Notes under the pieces: generated by a model
Seen by the model: the letters and a program-made list of their open reading frames with translations, nothing else
Databases searched by the model: none
Told to the model about the DNA's origin: nothing
Shown: positions 16,837 through 24,552 of the stretch, piece after piece
Position numbering within the stretch: the first letter of the stretch is position 1
Layout of the letters: the number at the start of each line of letters is the position of its first letter
Assembly: GCA_021806925.1 (NCBI GenBank)
Contig: JAKAPS010000009.1
Span: forward strand, 1-38,171
Origin: a bacterium
Lineage (GTDB): Bacteria; Patescibacteriota; Dojkabacteria; JAKAPS01
Reading direction: 5' to 3'
DNA length: 38,171 nt
Program-made: the position numbers and the translations under genes

Positions 16837-17425
16837 TCCTTTTATAATTCACTAAGTTATTATATATAGTTTTCATTCTGGAATTAGTTTTGCAATACAC
16901 TTCTAATTCTTCTAGATCTTTTGTCCCTAGCTCATCAAGATTCAGGCGCAGTGAACTTATATCTATATTATCTGATTTAAGATATAAATAATCAAAAAGT
17001 GCTTTTGCTTTTGTTGCATAATATACATCATTTTCAATAAAATATCCAATAAATAATCTTTTAGTAAGATTTCTATATGAGTATATTCCTAATGTGTTTT
17101 TATAGGTATTTGTTTTCTTTGTAGATATTGAAGTAAATGTATAGACACTTTCTGTTAATATTGAGTACTTGCTAAGCATATACTCCAGGCTCAAGTAAGA
17201 AGGTATTTTAAGTCTATTAGCAATTTTTTCTTTATATAGGAGAGTATTATTATTTTCAATATAAAATTTTGTTGTATATAAACCCTTTTTTAGTTGTATA
17301 TAAGTATTATCTTTTACTCTTCTACCTACAAGTTTATAAAGAGATTTCCCCTTCAGATTGGTTAACTCACTAAGGGTTGATAAATTGAAAGTTTCTAATT
17401 GTCTTATTTTTTCTATATATTTCAC
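16826..17425 (-). CDS. AbiEi-type antitoxin and transcriptional autorepressor
   Basis: The 199-aa partner of the downstream AbiEii toxin. The N-terminal 60 residues form a winged helix-turn-helix (ETFNLSTLSELTNLKGKSL, then RRVKDNTYIQLKKGLYTT), followed by the AbiEi C-terminal domain (YLSLEYMLSKYSILTE; KAKALFDYLYL near 140). Known AbiEi proteins repress their own operon by binding inverted repeats in the promoter and also neutralise the toxin. The start is GTG at 17425, chosen because the -10 box lies nine bases upstream; the ORF track agrees. The inverted repeat over the -10 box is the expected operator. It is first in a two-gene operon and overlaps abiEii by 11 bases. Confidence 0.82.
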   Translation of the reverse strand: MKYIEKIRQLETFNLSTLSELTNLKGKSLYKLVGRRVKDNTYIQLKKGLYTTKFYIENNNTLLYKEKIANRLKIPSYLSLEYMLSKYSILTESVYTFTSISTKKTNTYKNTLGIYSYRNLTKRLFIGYFIENDVYYATKAKALFDYLYLKSDNIDISSLRLNLDELGTKDLEELEVYCKTNSRMKTIYNNLVNYKRNVS

Positions 17426-17427
17426 AA

Positions 17428-17463
17428 TACCCCCATTATATGGGGTAATTATGAAATAGTCAA
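17428..17463 (-). promoter_or_regulatory. AbiE promoter with operator palindrome over the -10 box
   Basis: Minus-strand TTGACT (17463-17458), exactly 17 bp, TATAAT (17440-17435), nine bases before the GTG start. An imperfect 20-bp inverted repeat TACCCC...GGGGTA (17428-17447) encloses the -10 box. A repressor bound there would block RNA polymerase, which fits AbiEi autoregulation. Confidence 0.7.
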
Positions 17464-17639
17464 GATTAAAATTCCCATTTTAAGTGATTCAGAAGTTTTG
17501 ATGTGAAAGTGATAAAAGTTGGATTTAACACGGAATTACTATTCAAGCCTGTGAATAATAGAAAGTTTGCTAATTTGTAGTGGAAAAGTATTTTTGAATG
17601 AAATACTAAGTGGTTGTAAAAGAATAAAATGATCAAGAA

Positions 17640-18071
17640 TGTGGAAAGATAGAGTAGTTCAATTCTGGAAAGAGCTCATGGGGGATAATATGATGTTTTT
17701 CATTTGTTTCTCACTTACTTCTATTTTTGTTTCATATTGGGCTTCATCAACACAGGCATATACTTTTAAACCAGATTTTGTTGTCGTTGAGGCAATTAAG
17801 CTTATGATTGTTTGGATGGAACTGAGTGGAATCCCTTTCCAATTGAGGGAGATAAAAGAAAATAGTTTATGTTCAATTGCATTCCATTTACTCGCGCCTC
17901 TTGGAAAATGACATACTGTTATCGTTAATCCCGATGCTTTATGTACACAAAGCTTATCTCTCTATAGCCTAGCTGTATTGCATCTGATGCACATATTAAT
18001 CTTTTTTGTCTTTCATTTAACTCGGGAAATATCCGCGCGTATTTCTTCTCGTATTGGGCATTTGATTCCAT
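17640..18071 (-). pseudogene. decayed ISAzo13-family transposase with internal deletion
   Basis: Translated by eye on the minus strand. The N-terminal part begins at ATG 18071 (MESNAQYEKKYARIFPELN) and continues ERQKRLICASDAIQLGY up to a TAA at 17927-17925: this is the conserved N-terminus of ISAzo13-type transposases. From 17925, in another frame, runs the conserved C-terminus: TVCHFPRGASKWNAIEHKLF, then FISLNWKGIPL, then IASTTTKSGLKV, ending at a TGA (17659) where W is expected. The whole central DDE catalytic region (roughly 250 aa) is missing, so the copy is dead. The plus-strand ORFs 17639-17911 and 17978-18169 are only shadows of it. Terminal inverted repeats were not identified. Confidence 0.82.
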
Positions 18072-18228
18072 CCCTACAGATTACTCCTTTTTCCCAAACC
18101 GTTCAACTTATTCCTTTACAACTCCTAATTGCAAAGGGTATTTATCCTACACCTATACCCCATAATTAGTAAAAAAATCCATAGTGTATTATGAGAACTC
18201 TTACTCAATCTTAATTGTCTACTACTAA

Positions 18229-18257
18229 TTGACAAATATAGGGGATAGATGTAAGAT
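18229..18257 (+). promoter_or_regulatory. promoter of the DUF4143 ATPase gene
   Basis: TTGACA (18229-18234), 17-bp spacer, TAAGAT (18252-18257), 12 bases before ATG 18270, giving a leader of about six nt. Confidence 0.5.
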
Positions 18258-18269
18258 AAGTGCAGACAT

Positions 18270-19451
18270 ATGATATTACCTCGATATATATTACCTGCAC
18301 TTGAGAATGAAATGACAATGGCAGAAAATCTTGTCATAACAGGCATGAGACAAGTGGGGAAGACCACTATGCTCAAGCATCTTTTTTCTCAGATAGATTC
18401 ACCTAATAAGATACTTCTTGATTTAGAAAATCCTTTATATAGAAAACTTTTTGAAGAAGAACACTTTGATAAAATCTGGCAAAATCTTGCAGAATTCGGT
18501 ATTCTCAAAGAGAAAAAAGCATATATATTTTTGGATGAAGTTCAAAACTTACCTAGTATTAGTCAGGTTGTAAAATATTTATCAGATCACTGGGAGGTTA
18601 AATTCGTCCTAACTGGCTCAAGTAGTTACTATCTTAAAAATATGTTTCCAGAATCAATGTCTGGTAGAAAAGTTGTCTATGAAGTATTTCCTCTTACGTT
18701 TGATGAATTTTTGGGATTCAAAGGAATTTCCCGTCAAGAGATAACATCATTTACCGATAAAGCAGAAAATAAAAATATAATTGCCTATGAAAAATACAGC
18801 GGATATTACAAAGAGTATGTAACCTACGGAGGATTCCCAAAAGTTGTCTTGCAACAAGATCCAGAGAGAAAAAGAATAATACTAAATGAAGTTTTTACTT
18901 CATATTTTGAGCATGACGTAAAACTGCTTGCTAACTTTAAAGAATTTGGGAGAATACGAGATTTAATTCTTTTACTTGCTCCTTGTATCGGACAGAAGAT
19001 TGATGTGAGTAAACTGGGGGTAATACTCGGTACTAGTAGAGAAACAGTGTATAGCTATTTAACATTTCTTGAAAAAACGTATTTTATAAAGTTATTACCA
19101 AAATATTCAAATAGCATAGATAGACAAGTTGCAGGAGGAAAAAAACTCTTCTTATGTGATAGCGGTATAGCAACAATATTAGGATCTGTTTCTGAAGGAC
19201 AACTATTGGAACAAAGCGTATTTCAAACATTACATCCACAACATGATTTAGCCTTTTTTATAACTAAAAGTGGGGGAGAAATTGATTTTGTCGTAGACAA
19301 AGAAACTGCACTTGAAGTAAAAACTAATGTAAGTAAACAAGAAATAGAGTTTTTCAAACGAAAAATGTATAAGCAATCATTCAAACATGGATATCTTGTT
19401 AGTTCAGGATTTTCTTCTGAACCAGAAGTTATAGTAACAATGAGCTTATAA
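18270..19451 (+). CDS. AAA ATPase with DUF4143 domain, probably frameshifted at the C-terminus
   Basis: A 393-aa member of the large prokaryotic AAA_14/DUF4143 ATPase family. Walker A GMRQVGKTTML at about 25-35, Walker B AYIFLDEVQN near 88-97, sensor FVLTGSSSYYL near 115, then the DUF4143 region (about 190-390) with a winged helix (IDVSKLGVILGTSRETV) and a nuclease-like fold core GGEIDFVV...ALEVKTN whose D and E-x-K are intact. Cellular roles are poorly known; many lie in accessory regions. The frame stops at VTMSL, but the next 100 bases in another frame encode GIKEFEELKGKRIEF and IPLNNFW, like the usual IPLW-type end of the family, so a single-base indel near 19435-19450 is likely. Confidence 0.85.
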   Translation: MILPRYILPALENEMTMAENLVITGMRQVGKTTMLKHLFSQIDSPNKILLDLENPLYRKLFEEEHFDKIWQNLAEFGILKEKKAYIFLDEVQNLPSISQVVKYLSDHWEVKFVLTGSSSYYLKNMFPESMSGRKVVYEVFPLTFDEFLGFKGISRQEITSFTDKAENKNIIAYEKYSGYYKEYVTYGGFPKVVLQQDPERKRIILNEVFTSYFEHDVKLLANFKEFGRIRDLILLLAPCIGQKIDVSKLGVILGTSRETVYSYLTFLEKTYFIKLLPKYSNSIDRQVAGGKKLFLCDSGIATILGSVSEGQLLEQSVFQTLHPQHDLAFFITKSGGEIDFVVDKETALEVKTNVSKQEIEFFKRKMYKQSFKHGYLVSSGFSSEPEVIVTMSL

Positions 19452-19555
19452 CGGATGGTATTAAGGAATTCGAAGAGTTGAAAGGTAAGAGAATAGAATT
19501 TATTCCATTAAATAATTTTTGGAAGATGATTTTAGAGTTATGTAAATTATTGTGA
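19452..19555 (+). pseudogene. out-of-frame C-terminal continuation of the DUF4143 ATPase
   Basis: Reading in the frame that ends at TGA 19553-19555, the sequence gives ELITDGIKEFEELKGKRIEF followed by IPLNNFWKMIL. It is coherent protein sequence with no start of its own, and joins the preceding gene after a shift of one base. It may be a natural mutation or an assembly error in this AT-rich DNA. Confidence 0.55.
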
Positions 19556-19607
19556 ACTCAAACAACAAAAAGCATTTCAAAAAATAGGTAATTGAAAATT
19601 AAATTGT

Positions 19608-20201
19608 CTATATTCTACCTGAATATCCCATTACCTTATGCTGCACAACTGTATGAGCATCATTTACTTCACCATACTTAAACCATAGTTGTATTTCTTC
19701 AAGTGCCTCTTCAGGTGTTCCTGATGCGTGTATAAGATTGTAGAAGGGTCGTTTATGTGAATTAGCAAGATCAGCATTATCAAAGCTATAGTCTCCTCTT
19801 ATTGTACCAGGTGCTGCAAGTGAAGGTACAGTACTACCTACAAATTTTCTAACTAGCTTTACAGCATCTGGTCCTTCAAGTACAAATGCAAGTACAGGAC
19901 CGCTTGTAAGGTATTCTACATTCCATTTTTTTACAAGTTTGCCAATTTCAATTGGATCCTCTGTTCCAAGTCTTTCTATTGGGTCAATTCCTTTCTCCTT
20001 ATATTCAGTCAATGTTCTATTACCAACAGTTTCTAGCCATTCTTTTGAATTAGGGTAATGTTTCTCTCCCATTTCAGTTGTAGCACGTACCAACTTCATA
20101 CCGCATATTTTTAAGCCCGCTCTTTCAAATCTATGAAGTATTTCACCCATAATACCTCTAGCTACTGCATCATGTTTTAATATTACTAATGTTTTTTGCA
20201 T
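19608..20201 (-). CDS. ndk: nucleoside diphosphate kinase, paralogue 1
   Basis: It transfers the gamma-phosphate from NTPs to NDPs through a phosphohistidine. The 197-aa protein has the NDK hallmarks: KHDAVARGIMGEI (9-21), the nucleotide-binding GSTVPSLAAPGTIRGDYSFD (122-141) and the active-site NLIHAS with His158. The canonical sequence is N-x-x-H-G-S, so Gly is Ala here. Compared with the standard 140-150 aa it carries an insertion of about 45 residues (roughly 50-96), also seen in its neighbour, so this is a lineage form. It lies 14 bases after the second ndk on the same strand, making a tandem two-gene operon. Confidence 0.92.
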   Translation of the reverse strand: MQKTLVILKHDAVARGIMGEILHRFERAGLKICGMKLVRATTEMGEKHYPNSKEWLETVGNRTLTEYKEKGIDPIERLGTEDPIEIGKLVKKWNVEYLTSGPVLAFVLEGPDAVKLVRKFVGSTVPSLAAPGTIRGDYSFDNADLANSHKRPFYNLIHASGTPEEALEEIQLWFKYGEVNDAHTVVQHKVMGYSGRI

Positions 20202-20215
20202 AATATATTTACTCT

Positions 20216-20797
20216 TTAAAAGAAATATTCATCTACTCTTGAGTATTCAAGAGGTTTGAAATCTTCACCAAACCACAGTGCAATTTCTTCCTGTGCTTCT
20301 TTCTCATTTCCAGACACATGAAGAAGATTCATAATGGCTCTAGACTTCATTGTACTTGATACACTTGAGTCATGAGAAAATCTTGATAGTATGGTTCCAG
20401 AATCTGCGTTAAGTGGTACTGTTGTTCCTCTTAATTTTCTTGCGACTTCAATTGCATTAAATCCTTCCCAAACAGTTAATATAACTGGTGCGCTTTTCAT
20501 ATATTCAACCAGTTTTCTGTGTACATCAATTCCTACTGAGTATTCATCAGTACCTAAGTCATGTTCAATATTTAATATCTCTAGATTCTTCAATGTCTTG
20601 CTTCCTAAACTCTTTACATATTCTTTATCATCCTGTCTATAGTGCTTGATTAATTTCTCATCAGATAAGTTTTCCATTTTACAAGCAACTAATTTTAATC
20701 CAATCTTTTCAAGTTCATCAAAGATTGTTCCAACCATACCTCTTAACAGAGTATCTGGTTTCAACATTATCAACACTTGCTGAGTTTTTACTTTCAT
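20216..20797 (-). CDS. nucleoside diphosphate kinase-like protein, paralogue 2 (divergent)
   Basis: The 193-aa upstream member of the tandem pair. It keeps LKPDTLLRGMVGTI (12-25), the insertion (about 52-98) and the active-site NLLHVS with His160. However, the nucleotide-binding block that reads APGTIRGD in its neighbour is DSGTILSR here, so the conserved Arg-Gly-Asp is lost. It may be an NDK with altered nucleotide preference or a regulatory partner forming mixed hexamers. The paralogues differ widely in sequence, so the duplication is old. It is first in the operon, with a gap of 14 bases to paralogue 1. Confidence 0.85.
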   Translation of the reverse strand: MKVKTQQVLIMLKPDTLLRGMVGTIFDELEKIGLKLVACKMENLSDEKLIKHYRQDDKEYVKSLGSKTLKNLEILNIEHDLGTDEYSVGIDVHRKLVEYMKSAPVILTVWEGFNAIEVARKLRGTTVPLNADSGTILSRFSHDSSVSSTMKSRAIMNLLHVSGNEKEAQEEIALWFGEDFKPLEYSRVDEYFF

Positions 20798-21110
20798 AAA
20801 TATTTAGTATCTAACTAATTGCATAATAGCACAATGGTAGAAAAAAATAAAATAGGGGAGTGTTAGCTCAGATTATCTAATATATAATTCTACATAAATA
20901 TTGTGCATCTTAATGCATATTACTTTTTTTTACTTGTTTTGCTTCTTGGGCATTGATTGTATAACGTAAAAATAGTGTGTTAGCAGTTGGACTAGCCAAC
21001 TGTCATATTCCCTAATTTGTGTTTGTATCAAAAATTGAACTGTTCAATTAAGGCGTATAGTGTAATATTGTGATATAATGAATTAATGTATTAAATTTTG
21101 GTTGTGTTTA
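20798..21110. other. divergent regulatory region with two perfect palindromes
   Basis: Between the minus-strand ndk pair and tRNA-Arg there is no gene. Two perfect inverted repeats stand out: CAGTTGG-ACTAG-CCAACTG (about 20984-21002) and AATTGAAC-T-GTTCAATT (21033-21049). Neither has a U-run. TGATATAAT (21071-21079) is an extended -10 for the tRNA. The palindromes are good operator candidates for either transcription unit. Confidence 0.5.
21071..21079 (+). promoter_or_regulatory. extended -10 promoter of tRNA-Arg
   Basis: TGATATAAT is a perfect extended -10 element 31 bases before the mature tRNA 5' end. The -35 is weak, as expected for extended -10 promoters. Confidence 0.5.
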
Positions 21111-21185
21111 GCCCTTGTAGCTCAGTCCGGATAGAGCATCTCGGTCCTAACGAGGGGGTCACAGGTTCAAATCCTGTCAAGGGCA
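21111..21185 (+). tRNA. tRNA-Arg (anticodon CCT)
   Basis: A complete cloverleaf: acceptor GCCCTTG/CAAGGGC, D-stem GCTC/GAGC, anticodon stem TCTCG/CGAGG with loop GTCCTAA (CCT at positions 34-36), T-arm ACAGG-TTCAAAT-CCTGT, discriminator A. CCA is not encoded. It reads AGG, a common Arg codon in AT-rich genomes. The sortase gene begins 57 bp later. Confidence 0.95.
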
Positions 21186-21242
21186 TAGATTGCTTTAATA
21201 TGTAGTATATATTGATTTATATATATTTCAGAATTTTTATTT

Positions 21243-21914
21243 ATGAAAATAAGTAAAAGACAAAAGAGAATAATTGTTAAATCATTTTTCAATTCTATTT
21301 TTATTGCTTGTCTGGTATATGTTATTTTTTCCTTTGGTCCTTTTATTAAATATGAAGTTTATTACAGATTATTTCTTCTTGAGGGTAAAAAATATGCAAT
21401 AAATTTACAAAATGGTGAAGTACATACATCATGGTTATCAAATATATTCTCATCAGATAGAACAATATATATAAAGCCAGTGAATGAAAATTTTGACATT
21501 ATAATACCTCAAATAGGATTAAATGAAAAAATAATATCAATAAATGCAAATGATCCTAATCAGGTAGTTGATGCTTTGAGAGTTGGAGTTGGAAGAGCAG
21601 AAGGAACAGCATATCCTAATCAATATGGAAATATGTATTTGTTTGCACATTCTTCAACAAGTGTATTATCAATAGACAGATATAACAGTGTGTTCACACT
21701 ACTAAGAGATTTAAATATAGGGGATAAGGTATATATATTTTATCAAGGTAAACAATATACGTACCAGATATATAAAAGGGAAATAGTATCACAAAATGAT
21801 ACGAAAGATATGACATTTAAATCACCGTTTCCCCAAATTACTCTTCAAACCTGTGATCCACCTGGATTTGATATAAACAGATTGTTGTTGTTTGCAAGGA
21901 ATATAAAATCATAA
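21243..21914 (+). CDS. sortase family transpeptidase
   Basis: The 223-aa protein has one N-terminal membrane segment (about residues 12-33) and a C-terminal sortase domain with the full catalytic triad: His136 in LFAHSST, Cys204 in LQTCDPPG and Arg213 in INRLLLF. The TLxTC and downstream Arg spacing is canonical. Sortases cleave a C-terminal sorting signal and attach the protein to the envelope or to another subunit; PPG after Cys suits class D/E or the CPR-type enzymes more than class A. No clear LPXTG-type substrate is encoded in the window. It follows tRNA-Arg closely and may share its transcript; no promoter of its own was clear. Confidence 0.9.
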   Translation: MKISKRQKRIIVKSFFNSIFIACLVYVIFSFGPFIKYEVYYRLFLLEGKKYAINLQNGEVHTSWLSNIFSSDRTIYIKPVNENFDIIIPQIGLNEKIISINANDPNQVVDALRVGVGRAEGTAYPNQYGNMYLFAHSSTSVLSIDRYNSVFTLLRDLNIGDKVYIFYQGKQYTYQIYKREIVSQNDTKDMTFKSPFPQITLQTCDPPGFDINRLLLFARNIKS

Positions 21915-21927
21915 GTGTTAATAATGG

Positions 21928-21956
21928 ATTTTATTAATATTTTTTATTAATAAAAT
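21928..21956 (+). terminator. AT-only hairpin after sortase
   Basis: ATTTTATTAA (21928-21937) and TTAATAAAAT (21947-21956) are perfect inverted repeats 14 bases past the sortase stop. With no G-C pairs it is weak and ends in AAAC, so it may work in either direction or not at all. Confidence 0.3.
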
Positions 21957-22247
21957 AAACTGTATAACTGACCTTTCGCAAAGCTTTAATATGTAATATC
22001 CTGTTTGTATTGATATATATGAACAAAGCACAAATGTTGCAAAAAATTTGTTGTTACTATATAACGTTATACGGAGTAAAAATTATATGCTATATATTAT
22101 TACAGAATGATGATATATTCTTCTTACTAGAGAAAAGTGATTAATTCAATAAAATAAGCATAATCAAAAAAAGCTTAACAGGATGTATTAAGGACATAAT
22201 TTCAAACAGTATCATGCGAAAGATCCAATATAACAAACACATCGTTT
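21957..22247. other. AT-rich intergenic DNA
   Basis: No gene or RNA recognised. A possible -10 (TATAAC, 22229-22234) lies 13 bases before the start codon of the next gene, without a convincing -35. Confidence 0.3.
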
Positions 22248-23126
22248 ATGTCAGTTGAACCTAAAATTGATATTAATGAAATTAATGATTCTGTATTAAT
22301 TTCAAGACAAATTGAACTTGATAGAGGTACAAATCTTGAAGTTTCAATCAAGCAAGTAACCTATCCTATAGGTAATGAAAGAGGAGAACCAAAAGGTGAA
22401 AGAAGGATGTTTGCAGTATGTATGGGCCCTCTTGTATATAAGCTTGTTCAAGGACCATTAAAGTTTTCTAGTGAAAAAAAGAATACACAAATAGAAAATG
22501 AATTACGTACACTAGGAGTGATAGGGCATTTACCAGGTACTGTTAGTTTATTACCTAATGCGTTTAATAAAGTTAATGAAATTTATGAATCAACTATCCC
22601 TGGAATTCCTTTATCAAACATTTTAAATGATCTTTTAACTGCATATATAAAAAGATATTTATCTGAAGATGAATTTAAAATCATATTGCACAAGATTTAT
22701 TCAGATGCAAAGAGTCTTTTGGATAATCTCCATAAATATGGTGTAAAACATTGTCATCCTCATTGTAGAAATTTTAATATTGAACCTAGTAATTGTGCGG
22801 TTGGCATTTTTGATTTCACAACAGCAGAGAAAACTGAAGGTAAAAATTTAACACTTGATGAGTATGCTTATTTGAATAGTTGGCTTAATAGCCAACTGGA
22901 CTTTATATTTGATATGTCAATTGAACAAATAGAAGATATAACTTATAGTGATGAAGAATTAGAATCAGTAATAAAAAAAATTGAACCGATTATATTAAGA
23001 TCAATGCTACATAGTCTAGGTATTAATAACGTTAGTGATTCTTATATACAGAAAATAATGGATACTATTACAGACATTATTTTAGAGTGTCCAACTATTG
23101 TATATCCAAAAGACTATACTTGCTGA
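22248..23126 (+). CDS. kinase-fold protein with substituted catalytic motif
   Basis: The 292-aa protein resembles the aminoglycoside-phosphotransferase/RIO-like kinase fold: a possible beta-3 Lys in LVYKLVQG (about residue 65), a helix-C Glu in ENELRTL, and the catalytic-loop region HCHPHCRNF (168-176) followed 11 residues later by IFDFTTA (187-193). In active kinases the loop reads H-G-D-x-H-x-x-N and the later motif D-F/W-G/E. The catalytic Asp is replaced here by His170 while His172, Asn175 and Asp189 stay. So it may be a pseudokinase, or use a shifted residue. No membrane segment. The neighbours (sortase, PEGA protein) do not point to a substrate. Confidence 0.6.
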   Translation: MSVEPKIDINEINDSVLISRQIELDRGTNLEVSIKQVTYPIGNERGEPKGERRMFAVCMGPLVYKLVQGPLKFSSEKKNTQIENELRTLGVIGHLPGTVSLLPNAFNKVNEIYESTIPGIPLSNILNDLLTAYIKRYLSEDEFKIILHKIYSDAKSLLDNLHKYGVKHCHPHCRNFNIEPSNCAVGIFDFTTAEKTEGKNLTLDEYAYLNSWLNSQLDFIFDMSIEQIEDITYSDEELESVIKKIEPIILRSMLHSLGINNVSDSYIQKIMDTITDIILECPTIVYPKDYTC

Positions 23127-23155
23127 CGGAATCCAAGTCGTATTTATAGCATATT

Positions 23156-24508
23156 TTATATATTACCTATTCCAATAAACACTACGTTATTGTTTGTGTC
23201 AGAGTATATAATGCCGTCATTATTTGGGGAAAGAATATAGTTCGTAACAGATACATTGGAACTGGTAATAGGGTGTATATTACTCATGTTTATATCTGAC
23301 ATGTATATAGTTGAATTCTCTTCAAATATTATGCTCTGATCATAAGGAGAGAAATATACATTATTAAACTTTTCACTGCTTTTTGTAAGAAACATTATTC
23401 TGTTATTTTCAGGAGTATACATGTAGTAATTGTTAGAATTATCTGTGCATATTACGTAGTTGCCACCTTGTGATACATATATACAGTTATATCCGCCTAC
23501 GGTAGCATACAGACCTGATGAGTTATAAATATTTGAACTTTTCCCGTTATATATTGAATAATAGGATTTATCTGATGATATTTGTATCAGTTGATTTAAA
23601 CAGAAATCACTTGAGAAATCAGTTCCATCATTATTAATATCGTAAAGGCAGTATTTATTTGAGTTGTTTTTAGTTTCAATCAATGTTTTATAGTTCTCAG
23701 GATACACATTTAAAATAGCCTCATTTGCGTTATTTTGTGTTGATGTTTGATATAGGATTGTTTCCTTCAAGTTATACAGGTTGACACTAACAGCTTCAGT
23801 GTTATTGTACATGATCAATGTATTATCATCATTTCCCCACATTATATTGTTGAAGTCATTTATATTAGGAACAGTAGATAATTGTATAAAATTTGTCCCA
23901 TCGGAATTCAATATACTGCTATTGTTATATGAATCAGATAATAGCAATATGCGTGATTCATTAGGGGAGTATGTTAGATTTTTTACTGGTAGATTGGATG
24001 TATATATTAATGAGGTATTTTCCCCAAAATTAATATTTAAAATATTTTTGTATGTATGTGAATATATGTCTGTAACGCTCGAATTTACAGGGTCAATAGT
24101 GGTAAAAAGGAATTGATCCTTTCCAAAATATACATTTGTCTTCTTGTATGTTTGGTCAAGATAGCTAAACGTGAATTGCTTTTCGGTTAAGATAGGATCA
24201 ATTGATTTTGCACTATCAGGTGAGACCAATATATGAGTATTGTATGAGTAGTACCCTTGAAATGAAACTGTTACATTGTATTCATTAGGAATAAGGGAGA
24301 GTATAGATATAGGTGTTGTACCTTTAAATTGGTTGTTGATATAAACGTTAGCTCCAGTAGGTGAAGAGTTTATGTGAATTGCTCCAGTTTGGAAAAATGA
24401 AAATTTTTGAAAATCTATTCTGTATCCTGTTGCGAATGAAAAGATTACTACAGAAATTAAAATTACAACACATAGGTGAATTAGCGACCCAAAGAAGGAT
24501 TTTAGCAT
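23156..24508 (-). CDS. membrane-anchored PEGA-domain protein with beta-propeller-like C-terminus
   Basis: The 450-aa protein has an N-terminal membrane anchor (about residues 8-28), then a PEGA domain (about 42-100: GAIHINSSPTGANVYINNQF, TTPISILSLIP, YNVTVSFQGY). The remaining 350 residues are a series of strand-rich repeats of roughly 40-50 residues with Asn/Ser-rich turns (LTYSPNESRILLLSDS; VYFSPYDQSIIFEE; YILSPNNDGIIYSD), like TolB/WD-type propeller blades. The catalytic role, if any, is not visible; such proteins often act in envelope sensing or binding. It is divergent from mreB with a 44-bp gap, so both share a promoter region. Tyr, Asn and Ser are abundant, as is common for exported CPR proteins. 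Confidence 0.75.
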   Translation of the reverse strand: MLKSFFGSLIHLCVVILISVVIFSFATGYRIDFQKFSFFQTGAIHINSSPTGANVYINNQFKGTTPISILSLIPNEYNVTVSFQGYYSYNTHILVSPDSAKSIDPILTEKQFTFSYLDQTYKKTNVYFGKDQFLFTTIDPVNSSVTDIYSHTYKNILNINFGENTSLIYTSNLPVKNLTYSPNESRILLLSDSYNNSSILNSDGTNFIQLSTVPNINDFNNIMWGNDDNTLIMYNNTEAVSVNLYNLKETILYQTSTQNNANEAILNVYPENYKTLIETKNNSNKYCLYDINNDGTDFSSDFCLNQLIQISSDKSYYSIYNGKSSNIYNSSGLYATVGGYNCIYVSQGGNYVICTDNSNNYYMYTPENNRIMFLTKSSEKFNNVYFSPYDQSIIFEENSTIYMSDINMSNIHPITSSNVSVTNYILSPNNDGIIYSDTNNNVVFIGIGNI

Positions 24509-24535
24509 TTTATTTTATTCTATACCTCTTTATAT

Positions 24536-24541
24536 TATAAT
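24536..24541 (+). promoter_or_regulatory. -10 box of mreB in a shared divergent promoter region
   Basis: TATAAT lies 11 bases before the ATG at 24553, leaving a leader of about five nt. The 44-bp gap must also serve the minus-strand PEGA gene, so the two transcription units probably influence each other. Confidence 0.4.
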
Positions 24542-24552
24542 CAATTTTGATT

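Noticed and set aside
17639-18169. Plus-strand ORFs 17639-17911 and 17978-18169
   Set aside because: They are antisense shadows of the ISAzo13 transposase remnant; only the minus strand gives family-like protein sequence.
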